A stretch of 64,000 nucleotides of DNA. It comes from Strigops habroptila (lineage: Eukaryota; Chordata; Aves; Psittaciformes; Psittacidae). Shown here piece by piece: positions 1 through 20,870 of this stretch. Below the pieces are notes generated by a model, which saw only the letters and a list, made by a program, of their open reading frames with translations, was not told the origin of the DNA and searched no databases. Both the position numbers and the translations under genes were made by a program. Numbering within the stretch: position 1 is the stretch's first letter; each line of letters starts with the position of its first letter. The stretch is taken from NCBI RefSeq assembly GCF_004027225.2, contig NC_046358.1:8525284-8589283 (forward strand), read 5' to 3'.

Positions 1-263
1 ACCCCAGAATACAAGACTCTGTACTTAGTAGAAAACAGGCTGTAACAGGTAAGCTCAAAACCAAACTTTCCATGGAGGGCAGCCTTGTTCTTATATTAAT
101 TAGTAGGTAACAAGACATATTTATTTGTTGGATGAAAAAAGCAAATTCCTTTTTCATTTTCCCTCTTATTTCACTCCTAAATTAAGTTACTGATGTTGAA
201 AGGGAGGCCTTTTGTGACTATTGTATAATGCTTTTGATTTTGAGAGATCTGCAGTAATCTCAC

Positions 264-1041
264 CTTCTTTTCCCATCATCCCTATAATTTGTGCCAATCT
301 CACTGGTAGAGCTCACTTCATCATAACCCGAGCAAGACACCTGTAGGACTGCTTGATCCATAGAGCCACGTGACTGCATCTTTGAGGGACTGTCTGGTTT
401 CTCATCTCCAGACTCTGATGAAACAACATCAACCACCTCACACTGGGGTGCTGGAAATTCCACTAGTTCCAGAGAAGCATCACTGTCATTCTCATCTTTG
501 TTTCTTGCTGTGTGAGCAGTAACTCCATCCTCCTGTTTTGGAGTAGATGTAGTAACTTTTTCTCCTTTAGGAACCTTTCCACCCTTGACTTTCCGGACAG
601 GCTTAGAGTCAATTATATCCTGCTCCGTATCACTGTTCTCTGGCACATGGGCTGCCCTCAGAGTTTTCTTCTTCCTTAACTTTCTCCTCCTCCTGCTCCC
701 TTTTTCTGCTGAGACTATAGCAGTTGCCATCTGTTGTTCAGATGGTTCTGCTGACAATTTGGGGGGTTTATCCATAGGCATTTCTAGAAGGGCCGAATGC
801 TTTAGAAGAGAAGTGTTACACTGATCCAGTAAAAAGCTTTCAGTCACTGTGTCATTTGCTTCTCTCTTGTTGAAATCAGATAGTGAATGAGAAGAAGGGT
901 TCTCAGGAAGTCCAGCTTCTCCGCTGTCCACAGCAGGCTTGTGAACATCTTGATTAGGCTGTCGGAAACAAGCTGCCAGCTCTGATAGGGATATGGTTGC
1001 AGAGATAACTGGATACACTGAAGTTTTCTGGTTGGTCTCTT
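264..1041 (-). CDS. ZNF106: ZNF106 coding exon 10 (basic patch; last exon in window)
   Basis: A 778-bp exon encoding about 259 residues starting EETNQKTSVYPVISA. Landmarks are the basic patch GSRRRRKLRKKKTLRAAHV, PENSDTEQD with CK2-like acidic sites, and the conserved end SGYDEVSSTSEIGTNY. The acceptor is TTCTTCAG and the donor after AGAAG is GTGAGA. The next exons, which in the family lead into seven WD40 repeats, lie left of position 1. Nothing in 1-263 looks like another exon. Confidence 0.94.
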
Positions 1042-2341
1042 CTGAAGAAAACAGAAGAGTGTTATATTCAATCTGTACAGAAAGAAGTATTTATGCAAAA
1101 TTGTTTTCCCTGCATTTTTCTGTTTATAGTTAATTGTTCATGTTAAGTACATATTCCTAGATGTTGAAAGCTATGTGCATATGCAGAGCTGCTATTTCAG
1201 TCAGCTATCCAGCCTTTCAAAAACATATGTGGGGAGTAAAATTTTAATCTGTGTATCCAGAAGCAAAGGAATGGGGTACACCATTCAAGTTGCTGGCTGA
1301 CTATAGGAGTTCTGGCAAACCACCTTTAGTGAATCCTGCATTGTCAGCTTAAGATGCTACCACCCTTCACTGCATGCTCCCTTACCGGCTACCACCACTG
1401 CTGTAGGACCAGTATTAACCAATGCATGCCTAGCACGCCTCAGCTGCTCCATGACAGTTTGAAGACCTTCTGCTGAACCCACCGCATTAGTTATTTCTAC
1501 CAAGTTACTTGAATCTAACTCAAGGTAGATGAGTCACACACAACCCACTCTGCAGTATCATACTTTCTATCCTGGGAATGGCAGCACTGTAGGACATCAG
1601 AGCAAGCTTTGTTAGTTTATCTATGGTGGACTAAGTGACAGGGCAAACATGCTCTCCTTATCATTTTAATTTGAAGCCAATATGAACAAATGAATTCAAC
1701 CTCTCAACTGAGACAGGCTAAGAGCACAGCCAGCATCTTACAGCTGTAAGATGCTGAAAGTTTCCCACCCTAAACTTTCCCAGTTGCAATAACGACGGTC
1801 CAGAAGAGGATGTTTCAAGTTCATTGCATTTATTGGGTGGGATCCCTCAATGTAAATTGGAAACTGCCAGCCTTTGAAACAAATCCGTGCTTCCATCTCT
1901 TAGAAACCAGCAAATCAAACCTACAGCAATGCTCAGGCAAAGCTGTTGGACTGTTTAACACATCACAGTACAGACTGGATGCTTTGGAATTACGTATTCA
2001 ACTACAGACAGCTTAAATGTGAACATCTTGCCCCACACCTTCCTCAGATGGGAAGTTCCAAGATAAAACTAGAACTTTCTGAGTGTGTAGGGTATATCAT
2101 ATTTAAAACAAATCAATGGAAAGCTGTCTCTCTCCCAACCCATAACTGTCACACAGCTGCAACCTGTTAGAAAATCCTCTATACAGAAGACAAAGTTAAT
2201 GGGACCTACACAAGTTAATGGGATTCATCCCTGCACAACAGGCTGCCGATTTGAGAACCAGCTTACATTCTTCTTGGGAACTAATATTTCTTTTATTTCC
2301 TTAAAGCTAGTTCTCCTAAAACAAAGAGAAGCCAAACATAC
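1042..2341 (-). other. ZNF106 intron with a 26-nt perfect palindrome
   Basis: Intron between coding exons 9 and 10. No additional exon is evident. The one notable structure is a loop-less perfect palindrome at 1731-1756 (arms CAGCATCTTACAG / CTGTAAGATGCTG). The rest is ordinary AT-leaning sequence. Confidence 0.8.
1731..1756. repeat. Perfect 26-nt palindrome
   Basis: The 13-base arm CAGCATCTTACAG is followed directly by its exact reverse complement, with no spacer. Flanking bases (C at 1730, A at 1757) do not extend it. It could extrude as a cruciform or be a dimeric binding site. It lies within a ZNF106 intron, about 700 bp from the next exon. Confidence 0.9.
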
Positions 2342-2683
2342 CACCCTTCTGCTCCCCCTCTTCTGCTCGTGAAGCACACGGAGAGCTCTGGAGTACAGAA
2401 TTCACATTTTCTTCTGAGCCTTTTGGAGACACAGGTTCTCGTTTAACTTGTACTGAGGAGTCAGGAGGAGTGGCAGATGCGATACCAGAAGACTGGAATG
2501 GTGATGGCACGTGAACATGAACAGAAGCTCCCAATGGAGCTACAGAAGACGACAAAGTGTCCAACAGGGGCAGGAAGCTGCCTGCAGGAATTAAGTCAGC
2601 TGCCATGTGAGATTTGCTATTTCTTCTTTCACTTAAGACACTGCAGGGAAGTTGCTCTGACAGCTCAGAAGGTTCATATGTTT
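2342..2683 (-). CDS. ZNF106: ZNF106 coding exon 9 (SUMO-site exon)
   Basis: A 342-bp exon encoding about 114 residues beginning ETYEPSELSEQLPCSV. It is Ser/Pro-rich and carries SSVQVKREPVSP. The VKRE core fits the SUMO consensus (hydrophobic-Lys-x-Glu), followed by an SP phosphorylation-type site; the same arrangement is found in mammalian ZNF106. The acceptor is GCCATTAG and the donor is GTATGT. The frame runs open past the donor to a stop near 2316, so intron retention would add a short tail ending FGFSLF. Confidence 0.93.
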
Positions 2684-2993
2684 CTAATGGCAAAAGAAGA
2701 GAGGGGAAAAAAAATACAAAACAAAAATGTTGATAATTTACAAAAAAATTTAGTCGTGCCAGAAGCTCATTTCTTGTGGACACACCAACAAGGAAAAGAA
2801 AACTTTGCAAAAAAGCCACTAGGTGGCACTACCAAAGATGACAGATCACACAAAGACTTCGATTTGAAAGCCTACAATTTTATTGCACATTTTAAAGGAG
2901 TGCATTCAAGTTAAAAACAATTTTTGCAAGATGGTGAGTTCAAAGAATACACAAGTCAGAATTCCACTGGTGTAGTTTTGTGGTATTTCATAC

Positions 2994-3054
2994 CTTGTAG
3001 CCCCTGCAAGACCTGGATTCTCTGGCTTCTCAGCGTACTCATTTCCATGGTTAT
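2994..3054 (-). CDS. ZNF106: ZNF106 coding exon 8 (end of coiled coil)
   Basis: A 61-bp exon encoding ITMEMSTLRSQRIQVLQGLQ plus one base. It continues the helical segment of the previous exon. The acceptor is TTTTGCAG and the donor is GTATGA. Phase runs 0 to 1 and joins the following exon to make Glu (GETYEPS). Confidence 0.93.
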
Positions 3055-3133
3055 CTGCAAAACAGTTGTGGTTTAAATCAGTCCTCCTTAAGGCAGTTTT
3101 TCAGGCTGCTAACTTCAAGTTCAGACAGTCTCA

Positions 3134-4942
<1,809 letters not shown>

Positions 4943-5012
4943 CTTTTTTACCTTTGATTTTTCTTCTCTTATTCTTTCTTTCTAGACTAGGGATTTCAGG
5001 AGAAGATCCCTC
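4943..5012 (-). CDS. ZNF106: ZNF106 coding exon 6 (short basic exon)
   Basis: A 70-bp exon encoding EGSSPEIPSLERKNKRRKI followed by KGKK and one base of the next Glu codon. It has a dense Lys/Arg cluster that continues the nuclear-localisation-like segment of the preceding exon. The acceptor is CTTGCAG and the donor is GTGAGT. It is recognised by its match to the family's conserved SSPE-x-PSLERKNKRRK stretch. Confidence 0.93.
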
Positions 5013-7374
5013 CTGCAAGTAAAATAATTCATTAACGAGAGTTACAAGAGCAATTTTGCCTAAATCAGAAAGTCAAACATCCATCTCAACCATTACTTGT
5101 ACTCACAGAGCAGAATACACAATTAATTTTGCACATTTTTGTATAACTCGTCCTTCCCTCTGTGCTTAAAAGAGGGAGTGCAACAAAGTGGGTGCCATGT
5201 TTTCATCTCTATGAGGAAAAAATATTAAATAAGCCAACAGACTTTTACTTGCTCAGATGTTTAACATCACACTTGGGTCAGATTTTCTGCTCTACATTTT
5301 CAGTTGAAGGTCCAGAGGATTAAATCAGTGAGGAACTAAAATTATCCCTTTCTGCAGACAGCAAAACCATTTTGAGGATTTTGATCAGGAACATTTTTTT
5401 TTTCCCCCCCTTTGGGTAAGTCCAAGACAGGACAGTGAAACAAATTCAGAGTTAAGACTATAATTTTAAGTATACAATTTCGTAAAAATGCTTCTTTCCT
5501 CGCTTGACCATAAAACCAGGAACACTTAAGGAAAACAAACTTCTACTACAGCCTAGTTTCCATTTAAGTTTTGAAACACCAAGATCCTTGCTACAACAGC
5601 AACTACAAAACTATTCCACAAAGCTATTTTAATAGCTCTTACCAGCATAGCATGCCAGTTACAAATCAAAATTAAACAGCATTTGCCGCTCCTACTAATT
5701 GAAAAAAAAGAATAAGCAAAAGTCCTGCACTAGGAAGGCAGAAATGAAAAATATTCTTAAAGAAAATTAAGTCAAAAAAGCAAATTAGTTTGAGGCTATC
5801 AGTGTACAAGACAATCAAATGGAGAAAGTCCTCCTTGCAGAAACCATTCCAAGGCTGAATGACCACTGACCAGGGAAAAAACATTTTTTAGTGCACCAAA
5901 GCTGGACAAAGCTGCACACTTACTCCAGTTGCTCTTCTTTTCTTTCCAATTCCTTGGCTGTCATTCTGCTCGGTACCAGATGTGCAGCTGCTGTCTGTAG
6001 CTGCATCTATGTTATTAGACACTGTAAGAAGCGAAGCATGATTTGAAGCTGGACGGTTTTCTTCTGAGATTTCTAGCACGTTTTGTTTTTCGAGAAGAGG
6101 TGTTCTCTTCTCTGGGCTCTCCTGGTCCTGTTTTGTGAGGACTGCAACCTCGGAGGTGGCTTGTAGGCTGTGACTCCTTCCACTAGTCTCATTTTTTTCA
6201 TACATAAGTGGTGACACAGGAAGAGAAGATGTCTCCTGTTTCAAGTCAGCCTCAGTGTCAGCGCTTGCCTCATACGCAGATGGTATATGATGCGAGTGGC
6301 TGTCTGCAGCTATTTGCCTTTGCCCGCTTTCTTTTATTTTGGCTTGTTCACTGAAGAAGCTATAAGCAGAAGGATTTCTGTCTGCAACGACACTGCTTTC
6401 AGAAAAGCTACGTTTTCTGGCTGAGCCAGGCATTGCTAAGGAAATCCCTTCCCACTGGAATCCTTCTAGAGTAGACAGATCAGATTCTTCACCGAGTTCT
6501 AGACCCTCTTGCTCATTTTGAACAAGAGGCACCATTTCTATGCCAAACCTTCAACAAGACAAAAAGAAAAAATAAATATACATGTAACAAGCCAGCTAAA
6601 TCTAGAAAAAAGCCTCCCCCTTCCCCAAAAGCACATTACTGCTTGAAGAGATCTAGCAACTCAATTACACTGGTATGCTGTGCTTTCTGTCTCACCTGGC
6701 AATGGAATATGTTTTGTGTATCACAAAATTAGATTTAGCAGCCAAGAACTGACAGTATGATTTCCACGTCTGAAATCCTGTTGTTATAATTATTCCAAAC
6801 CAAGTTTGGAATAAGCAAATATGACATCTTCTCAATACACTTCAAAAACTTCAGGTTTGAAGAAAGTTTCAAAAGTGAAGTATTATAAAATTGCTTCCTC
6901 TAAGCACAAAACCAAACTGCGGAAAAGATTAAAAGACTAACAAATGAAGACGAAGCATTTATTCTGCCTGCAGCAATGCAAGCATTTTTGTAGTCTTGAA
7001 TAAATGAAGAAATAAGCAACTGTCACAGGAATGTTCACATCCCAATTGCATTTTTACATTCTTCCACTTACTAGAACTTGAAAAGCAAATATACTGCTGA
7101 TGTCCATATTCAGATATTAAGCAACGATTATGAACTGGATCAGAATCTTTTCTGAGCAGCAGACTACTATTACTTATCTATAGACAGACATCCACGGCAG
7201 AAAGTACTGACAAAAACTCTGTATTATTTGTACATGCAAAAGATGGTGGTATAGCAAGCTTCATTCTCAAATCTTAGTTTTAGGATTCTGGAACTCATTT
7301 CAGATTTGGAAAGAAACAACCCTCCCCCTCAACATGCACGCAGAGAGGCATGGTTAGTTCCGAAAGCTACCAAC
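5013..7374 (-). other. ZNF106 introns flanking exon 5, nothing distinctive
   Basis: Two introns (5013-5923 and 6549-7374) on either side of coding exon 5. They contain short A- and T-runs (for example a T/C run near 5396-5409) and no recognisable element. Confidence 0.7.
5924..6548 (-). CDS. ZNF106: ZNF106 coding exon 5 (Ser-rich, NLS-like end)
   Basis: A 625-bp exon encoding about 208 residues that begin FGIEMVPLVQNEQEG, including EGFQWEGISLAMPGSARKR. The exon ends with a Ser/Thr/Asn-rich stretch and GKKRRATG, which resembles a nuclear localisation signal. The first base completes Arg802 from the previous exon. The donor is GTAAGT and the exon ends in phase 0. Overall composition suggests a disordered linker with phosphorylatable serines. 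Confidence 0.94.
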
Positions 7375-9465
7375 CTTGGTAAGCCTTTGCCAAGTTCCTG
7401 TTTCTTCTTGGTTACCTGCTGGATGACCTGATCCCAGTTTACATTTCGACGGGAAGCACTAAGAATCTGCCTGAGGGTGGGTTTAAGCCCCGACTCCTTC
7501 TCAGTCTCACTTCTCCGATGGCCGCTCACATTCCGAATGCGCCGTGCGTTATTGAGATTGGGCTCTGGAAGATGTGTTCCGACTTTGCTCTTCAAACTAA
7601 TATGTCGTGTCAGGTCTCTTTGCAGAGATGCAGGGAGGCCAAGTTTGCTTAAATCAGGAAGGAGGCCCAGTGACTGGCCTCCTCCTTTTTGTAGCTCATG
7701 ATCTGAATGATTTTCAAAACCTTCCATTTCAAAGTGATCATGTGACTTGACGTGCTCTTCATCCCCTTCTCGATCCTGTGAGGAGGTTTTCAAATCTACA
7801 TGCACATGGTTCTGACAGCTTGATGGAGAAACTGTGGAGTCCATCTGAAACATAGAATCTTTTAGATCAGCAGAAGCAATACTTGAAGCAGCCGGCTTTT
7901 CATCATCATCCTTTTCAGAGGTAGCAGGTTTACCTTCTGGAGTGTCACAAGGTAAACGAGAACTAACAGAAGAGCCCAACTTTTCAGCTCTTGCTTCTAA
8001 CTTCTCACCTCCTGTTAAATCATCATCACTCACATCTTCTAACGAATCTAGTCTGAACTCGTCCTTTGGTGATGTTTTCCCAGTTTCTTCCCTATTCTGG
8101 TCACTTGTATCCTTGCAAGAGCTTAAGGGAACACTTTGTAAGGAATGGGTGGACTGAACATCTTCGGGGTTTTGTTCTGCTTCACATAACTTATTAACAG
8201 TCTCTCCAAGATGGCTACCAAGCACATCTTTGTTGTTTTGTAAGTTATCAGCACATGCACCATGCAGCTTCGATGAATAAGAGGAGGAACTGTTTGTTTC
8301 CAAGTTCAATGCATTTAAACGATTCTGCTCTTCGCCACTAGCTGAGGATAACAAAAGCTTGACATTTTTTAAGAGACTGTTTCTGTCTTGTTTTGGGGAA
8401 GCTAACCTAATATCTGTGATATTCAGAAGAGGGGACTTCAGTGATGGCATCTTATTACTTGTGCCATCAATTTTGTCAGGCTTTTCACCACTGGAACAGT
8501 CTTTCATTACCTTGCAAGAATCAAGGTGATCCGAGGTCACATCAGAAGGGGAAGATGCTTCCCCGTTTTTAAGTCTTGAAAGGCTAACACTGGCTTCACA
8601 AATTTTTCCTTTCATTGATGAATCAGTAAGAGGCATAAATACAGACTCCATCGTATCTGGAGTTTCAGATATGTTATCTTCAGACCATGGTTGCTGCTCT
8701 GCAGCTTTCTGGGATGGGTAGGGAGTCCAGCGATATATTTTATCTCTGGAAGGACTGCCACTTTTCCCACTGGCTCTTGAAGTTTTGCTTTCTGGTTGCT
8801 TTAACGTACCAAAATCCAAAGCCCCCTCAAAAGGAAGTTTATCACTAGTAAAATCAAGCAACTCTTTCCTATTTTTTCGATCTCTGTATGGCGGAACATC
8901 AATGTCTTTCTCCTGCAGCTGCCATGCATATCTTTCCTTATTATATTTAATAGGTTCTACCGAATATGTATCTCCTGAGTTTCCACAATTCCAGCCATTT
9001 GTACCATGAGGACTAGATTTCCAGTTTCCTCCATAACACTTAGAATTCCAACTAGAAAAATTACCTGCTCCTTCTGAGTGCCAAGTAGAATTTCTCTCCC
9101 TAGCACTGTGATGCCAATTTGACGCTCCTCGTCCCCGCCTATTTGGATGCCAAGCACTTCCAGAATTCCCATAGTTATGCCAATTTGAAGAGCTTCCCGA
9201 AACATTTTGATGCCATCCAGAGCGTCCCTTTGAGCCACCTGAATGTCTGTTAAGGTTCCTCTGAGAGTGTGAAAACTTGCCTTGTCTAGGACTAATATAG
9301 TCATCCTTTTCCCACTTCCTGTCCCTCTGTGGTGCATTATGATGATGCCATGATGACTGATCATAAGCTTCTCTTCCTTTGTAAGTAGTTCTTTCTTCTC
9401 GCCTTCTCTGTGGTCTCCTCTCGTCACATTCTAATTCTTGGTTTGCACAGCTTGGCTCAGTTTGC
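7375..9465 (-). CDS. ZNF106: ZNF106 large exon (Trp/His-rich and Ser-rich region)
   Basis: A 2,091-bp exon encoding residues about 105-802. The first third is rich in Arg, Ser, Gly and repeated Trp-His pairs (SGWH, SNWH, AWHP, STWH), a low-complexity composition typical of RNA-binding proteins. The middle is Ser/Asp/Glu-rich and poorly structured, with short islands such as MPSLKSPLL. The last 100 residues are the most conserved-looking: SKLGLPASLQRDLTRHISL, then NARRIRN, LKPTLRQIL and WDQVIQQVTKKKQ, ending GKGLPR. The acceptor is TTGTAG. The donor GTTGGT is weak but required to join the next exon in frame. Confidence 0.95.
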
Positions 9466-16609
<7,144 letters not shown>

Positions 16610-16671
16610 CTTCCCTTCAGGTTTTCAAGTTCTCTGTGGTGGAGCATGCTTCTCATGTGTTCTTCCATCTC
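16610..16671 (-). CDS. ZNF106: ZNF106 coding exon 2 (second half of finger 1)
   Basis: A 62-bp exon encoding residues 19-38 plus two bases of Arg39, starting EMEEHMRSMLHH. His23 and His29 complete the C-x2-C-x12-H-x5-H finger begun in the previous exon. The acceptor follows TTGAAG on the minus strand and the donor is GTATGA. The finger is therefore split by an intron exactly between its Cys and His pairs. Confidence 0.95.
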
Positions 16672-17936
16672 CTTCAACATGGAGAAAAAAGTAAAATCAG
16701 TCAAAACAAGGTGGTGTATCATATTTGAAAAGCTCACTTTTGAGAACCCCCTAACTTGCAGGAAGGCATACTTTACTCCCGTAGGGCTGTAGCAGTTGCC
16801 ATTCCCGTTTTTATGACCGTGAACGCACAAGTATTCAGAACACTTGCACACTCAGGAAGTTATATAATGTTACCTTTCCTGAGGAAGGACACGCAGGAGT
16901 CACAAGAATTCAGTAGAAGGAGAACAGAATTCCAGGAGAAACACAAACGGGAGTGCATGAAGCAAAGCATATTAGACTGATTTTTGACAAGTTACCGTTG
17001 TTCATTTTTTTTGAAGTCTCATTGATACCACTCTCCACAATCTCAGTACTTTAACCGCTGTTTTCCTGTGCAATCCAAGCAGTCTGTGTTTGTATTATGA
17101 CACAGCTGAAATTTCATTATCACCTACTATTTTACTGCTAGATGCTCTTCAGAAACTGAGATGTACATAACATGCCAGTTTGTTGTCTACAGCAACCTTG
17201 ATCTGTGAACTGCAGTGCTGTGATAATTAATTGCTATTGAAAGAGCGCTGCTGGAAGAGAAAGAATGTTCATAATTCAGCAAAAGGAAGCAGTTCAGAAG
17301 ATTTAACTTTCTCATGGTGTTTGAGCCAAAGCGTTTAGAACTCTTCAGAACAGATACTAATTACTATCCTCTCCAGTCCTTGAAATCCCACCCACAAAGG
17401 ATAAGCAACATCTTCAACCTTGAAGAGTTGTGTTAATTAATACATTGGCACTTGCAAGATATCCACGTGCCACGTTGCCAAGCAATATATGAAAGTCCAT
17501 TAAGAAACACCCAGTTCCAAAGCAGACTTTGCATGATATGCACTACACAGCAGATACACATCTTCCATATGAAAACACACACATCCCAAAAGGAACAAAA
17601 AAAACTGTGTTTTACAGGATTCTTAACTTACCACAATTTACAGCCAAATGACCTCAAGTGCTTTTCACTTTAGTAGCTTTATACAGCAAATAAGCAACTC
17701 AAAGACCTCCACATTTTTAGCACTCAGAAGCAAGCACACTGCACAGCTCATTTCAAGAAAGATACTCTAGAGCACTTGCAAATACATAATTTATGATAGA
17801 CCTTGATCAATATATTCCTGGTAGAGGAGAAAACTCTCACACATAGCACAATGTTAAAATGGAAGCATTTCTTACACACAGTTTCTATTAATGTCTTAAT
17901 AACTGTATTTACTGATAGATGTAAAGCATTATTTAC
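16672..17936 (-). other. ZNF106 intron splitting finger 1, nothing distinctive
   Basis: A 1.3-kb intron between the Cys pair and His pair of finger 1. No transposon, RNA gene or extra exon was recognised. Confidence 0.7.
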
Positions 17937-17990
17937 CTTTTTTGAGTTGTACACAATGTGACATAATATGCATTTTCGTTCTCGAACCAT
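17937..17990 (-). CDS. ZNF106: ZNF106 coding exon 1 (start codon, first half of finger 1)
   Basis: This exon encodes residues 1-18, beginning MVRERKCILC. Cys7 and Cys10 are the first zinc ligands of finger 1; the His ligands lie in the next exon. The exon itself probably runs 18022-17937, from acceptor TTGCAG to donor GTAAAT, with 32 bases of 5' UTR before the ATG. The ATG is chosen because it matches the known vertebrate N-terminus. The exon ends in phase 0 after AAAAAG. Confidence 0.95.
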
Positions 17991-18589
17991 GCTTATTACT
18001 CTGGAAAGATCTTATCCCATACCTGCAATTAAAAATAAAGAACCAACATTCAGGATTTTTTTTTTCCATTATTCTGTTTTATTAAGGAAAGTAAAAGTAA
18101 GCTACTATCCATGAAAACAAGTGTGCCGAGTTTCTTTTAGAGAATTCATACCTCTTGTGCATAATTAATATTCTTTAAAGAAAAATAAGGTAGTTTTGGA
18201 TAGTTACCTAAACCAGTTATAATCGAAAGTAGCTTTCCCTTCCTTTCTTTTTGTTCCTTGTCCTCCAAGATATGGCACTCATTCTAAAGGCAAATAGAGA
18301 TCTGTAGGCACCCTCTCAGCTACTCAGATTAGCAAAACGCTTCTCAACTCAGATTGAGAGATAAGGAACTGGGGAAACCAAGCACGGCAAATTCAGATCT
18401 TTATTTTGGTACACAGGACAGCTCAAGATACTTAAGGCCCTAGGAAAATTAAACTAAGGCCATTCATGACATTAAAGACCATCAGTCTTCATGGTTTATG
18501 AGTCCATGCATTCACCATAAAATAAAACCTGACGTGATTTAAATTCAGCATTTTTCTCATTAACCTCCCTATGAACTACACATACACAT

Positions 18590-18740
18590 GCACCGAAATA
18601 CTCAATTTAGACAGCATTTTAAGATACATTCTTTAACACCATGCTTTACATGGGCACCTTATGTATTAGAGTCATTAATAAAAACTACTGATTTTCATTA
18701 ATTATTCCCAACAGTATGAGATTATTCAAAACTTTGCACC
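18590..18740. repeat. Diverged direct repeat, copy 1
   Basis: Shares ordered blocks with 19690-19850 in the same orientation. Both carry GAAATAC, then a CATGGGCACCT..ATGTA block, then CCCAACA, then AGATNATTCANAACTTTG (N = differing base). Spacing is similar in both. This may be an old dispersed repeat or a local duplication; I do not recognise the family. Confidence 0.6.
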
Positions 18741-19689
18741 AGAATATTAAACATTTCAGTACTGATCACCTTAAGACTTGCATATATGCAAATGGAAGCA
18801 GCAGCAGATCAAATTAGATGGCATATGTATTTTATCATAATGTTTAATTCATAAGAGAGCAATTAAATCAGAGAGGTACATAACAGTATAGGTTATAATA
18901 CAAAGAGTACAAAGTCTGGGTAAGTTAACAGGGTATAATTTTTGCTTTTTCCCTCTCTTAAAAGACACTAAAATGCATTATGATCAAGAACTATAGTAAT
19001 TTTTTAATTGACTTGGCAGGGGCAGTTCTTCACGCTAAAGTGAAAATAAATGTATCTTTTTACTACTAGGCGTTTTTACATCTCCACACAAAAAGACAAA
19101 TCCTTCCAAGCTTTGTTATCTTACATTAATCAACTTGAGACATAACTTAGCTACTACCATTAAACTTAACCTACGAGAGCCTTCTTTAATGGCTCATCTC
19201 TTGATCTTACCCTACAAAGTTAATTCTAACTATTTACCGTGAACCTTCTGTATCAGGGGTGTCGAACCCTCTGAATCTGATACTGAATAGAAGTTGCAAG
19301 CAAAGGGCAAGCACTGAATTTTTACAGAATCCAGATTACCCGGAGTTAAAGCAGCTCTGGCATTCTGTGGTACTCTTCAACTGTAAACAAACAAAAATCA
19401 GCAAGCAAAACCACATCCACTCTGATTCCAAACTGTGGTTCTTTGACAAATAACTCTTTTCCTCCAGATTTGCATGTCCATTTACAGTTAACATGTGCAC
19501 CAACATCTGCGCAGTTTAAAGAGGAAGGAACCAAGAGTTGCAGTAGCCCTTTCACCTTTAGACAACAGAGAAAGCAGTCTTCTCCCAACAAACATTGACA
19601 TCATCATACAAAACCAAACATATTTAAAACACACAAGGAGATTCAATCACCTTCTTATGTTCCCTAACCATCATTCCTAGGGTGCCATT

Positions 19690-19850
19690 CTTGATCTCAC
19701 TGAAATACCTGATTGCATTTAAATGTCCATTCTCCAGCTTCCTCTCATGGGCACCTGATGTACTTGAATCCTTAGTAAGTTTGGGGGTTTTTTGACAAAT
19801 CATCCCCAACAAAGGTTCAAGATCATTCAGAACTTTGTGCCACCCTACGT
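19690..19850. repeat. Diverged direct repeat, copy 2
   Basis: Second copy of the block at 18590-18740, about 1.1 kb away and with the same order of conserved words (CTGAAATACC, CATGGGCACCTGATGTA, CCCCAACA, CATTCAGAACTTTG). A short run of T/G insertions separates the two halves here. Confidence 0.6.
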
Positions 19851-20830
19851 CATATAGAGTACACATATAAATTCAGATGATATCAGTGATACGCATGCAA
19901 AAGCACCTCCCTTCACAGAAGACCAGAATACAGGAATGCAGAGGTTTGGAACAAATAATTTTAAACCCCATACAAAAAGTCTAACTTGTTTTGAAACGTA
20001 TTTCAACTGAGACAGTAGTTAAGGAAAGTTTAAACTAATGTGAGTAGAGAGCGAAAATGAGATATTTCAGCCTCATGACTATCCAGTAGGTTATTAGACA
20101 AGTAAAGAAGGACACCATCAATATACAGTTTATCCACAGATCTGTACAGCTACAACAGAGCTAAGAGAATTATTTATTATTATACACAAGTGACAAAGGT
20201 TTCAACACCTACCTAATATAGGAGAGCTGTTTTCATATGTAGCTACCCCTGAAAAGCAAGGGTGCTAATCTTTGCATCAATTTCAGATACTTCCTTTTTG
20301 GATTAAAATATTCTGTACTCCCCCCAACATTCTTCACTAGCTCTAATTTGTAGTTGAGTGGAGTAATACCCTACATGTGTTCAGGATCTCGACAAGATTA
20401 CTCAAGTATTTACAGAATTTATTCTGCATAAGGGCAAAACAGCAGCATGGGACTTCTCAGGAAAAGCAGGGCAATGAAATGTGGTGACTTGCTGACACAA
20501 GAGAGCACGTAACACTAAAAAGCTTTCACAAGCAGAACTAATATTACACCTGTTTTAGCTAATTAAAACATATAGTAATGATAGAGGATTACAGGAAGAG
20601 TTTTAGGATAACTGCCCAATCAACTGGGCATTACTTATGACAGAGTACTAAAAATACTAATGGAATTCAAATGCTATTGGATGTCACTATGAAAAGTGAA
20701 GCTTTAAGCTCCAGAGAGAGAAGTCCTTAGAGGCAAGAACCCAGAAGTAAAGAGATTCAGTAGATGCTACAGAGACTGGGAGAAAACACACCCACGTTCT
20801 ATTTCCAGATGCCTCTTGAGGCATAGAGAT

Positions 20831-20870
20831 ACATAGAGATAAACCACTGTCTACATAGAGATAAACCACT
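20831..20870. repeat. Two-copy 22-bp direct repeat
   Basis: ACATAGAGATAAACCACT occurs at 20831-20848 and again at 20853-20870, a tandem duplication with a 22-bp period. Non-coding, in the ZNF106 first intron. Confidence 0.85.

Noticed and set aside
2477-2914. 145-codon plus-strand frame over ZNF106 exon 9
   Set aside because: Antisense to a well-supported exon; no independent evidence.
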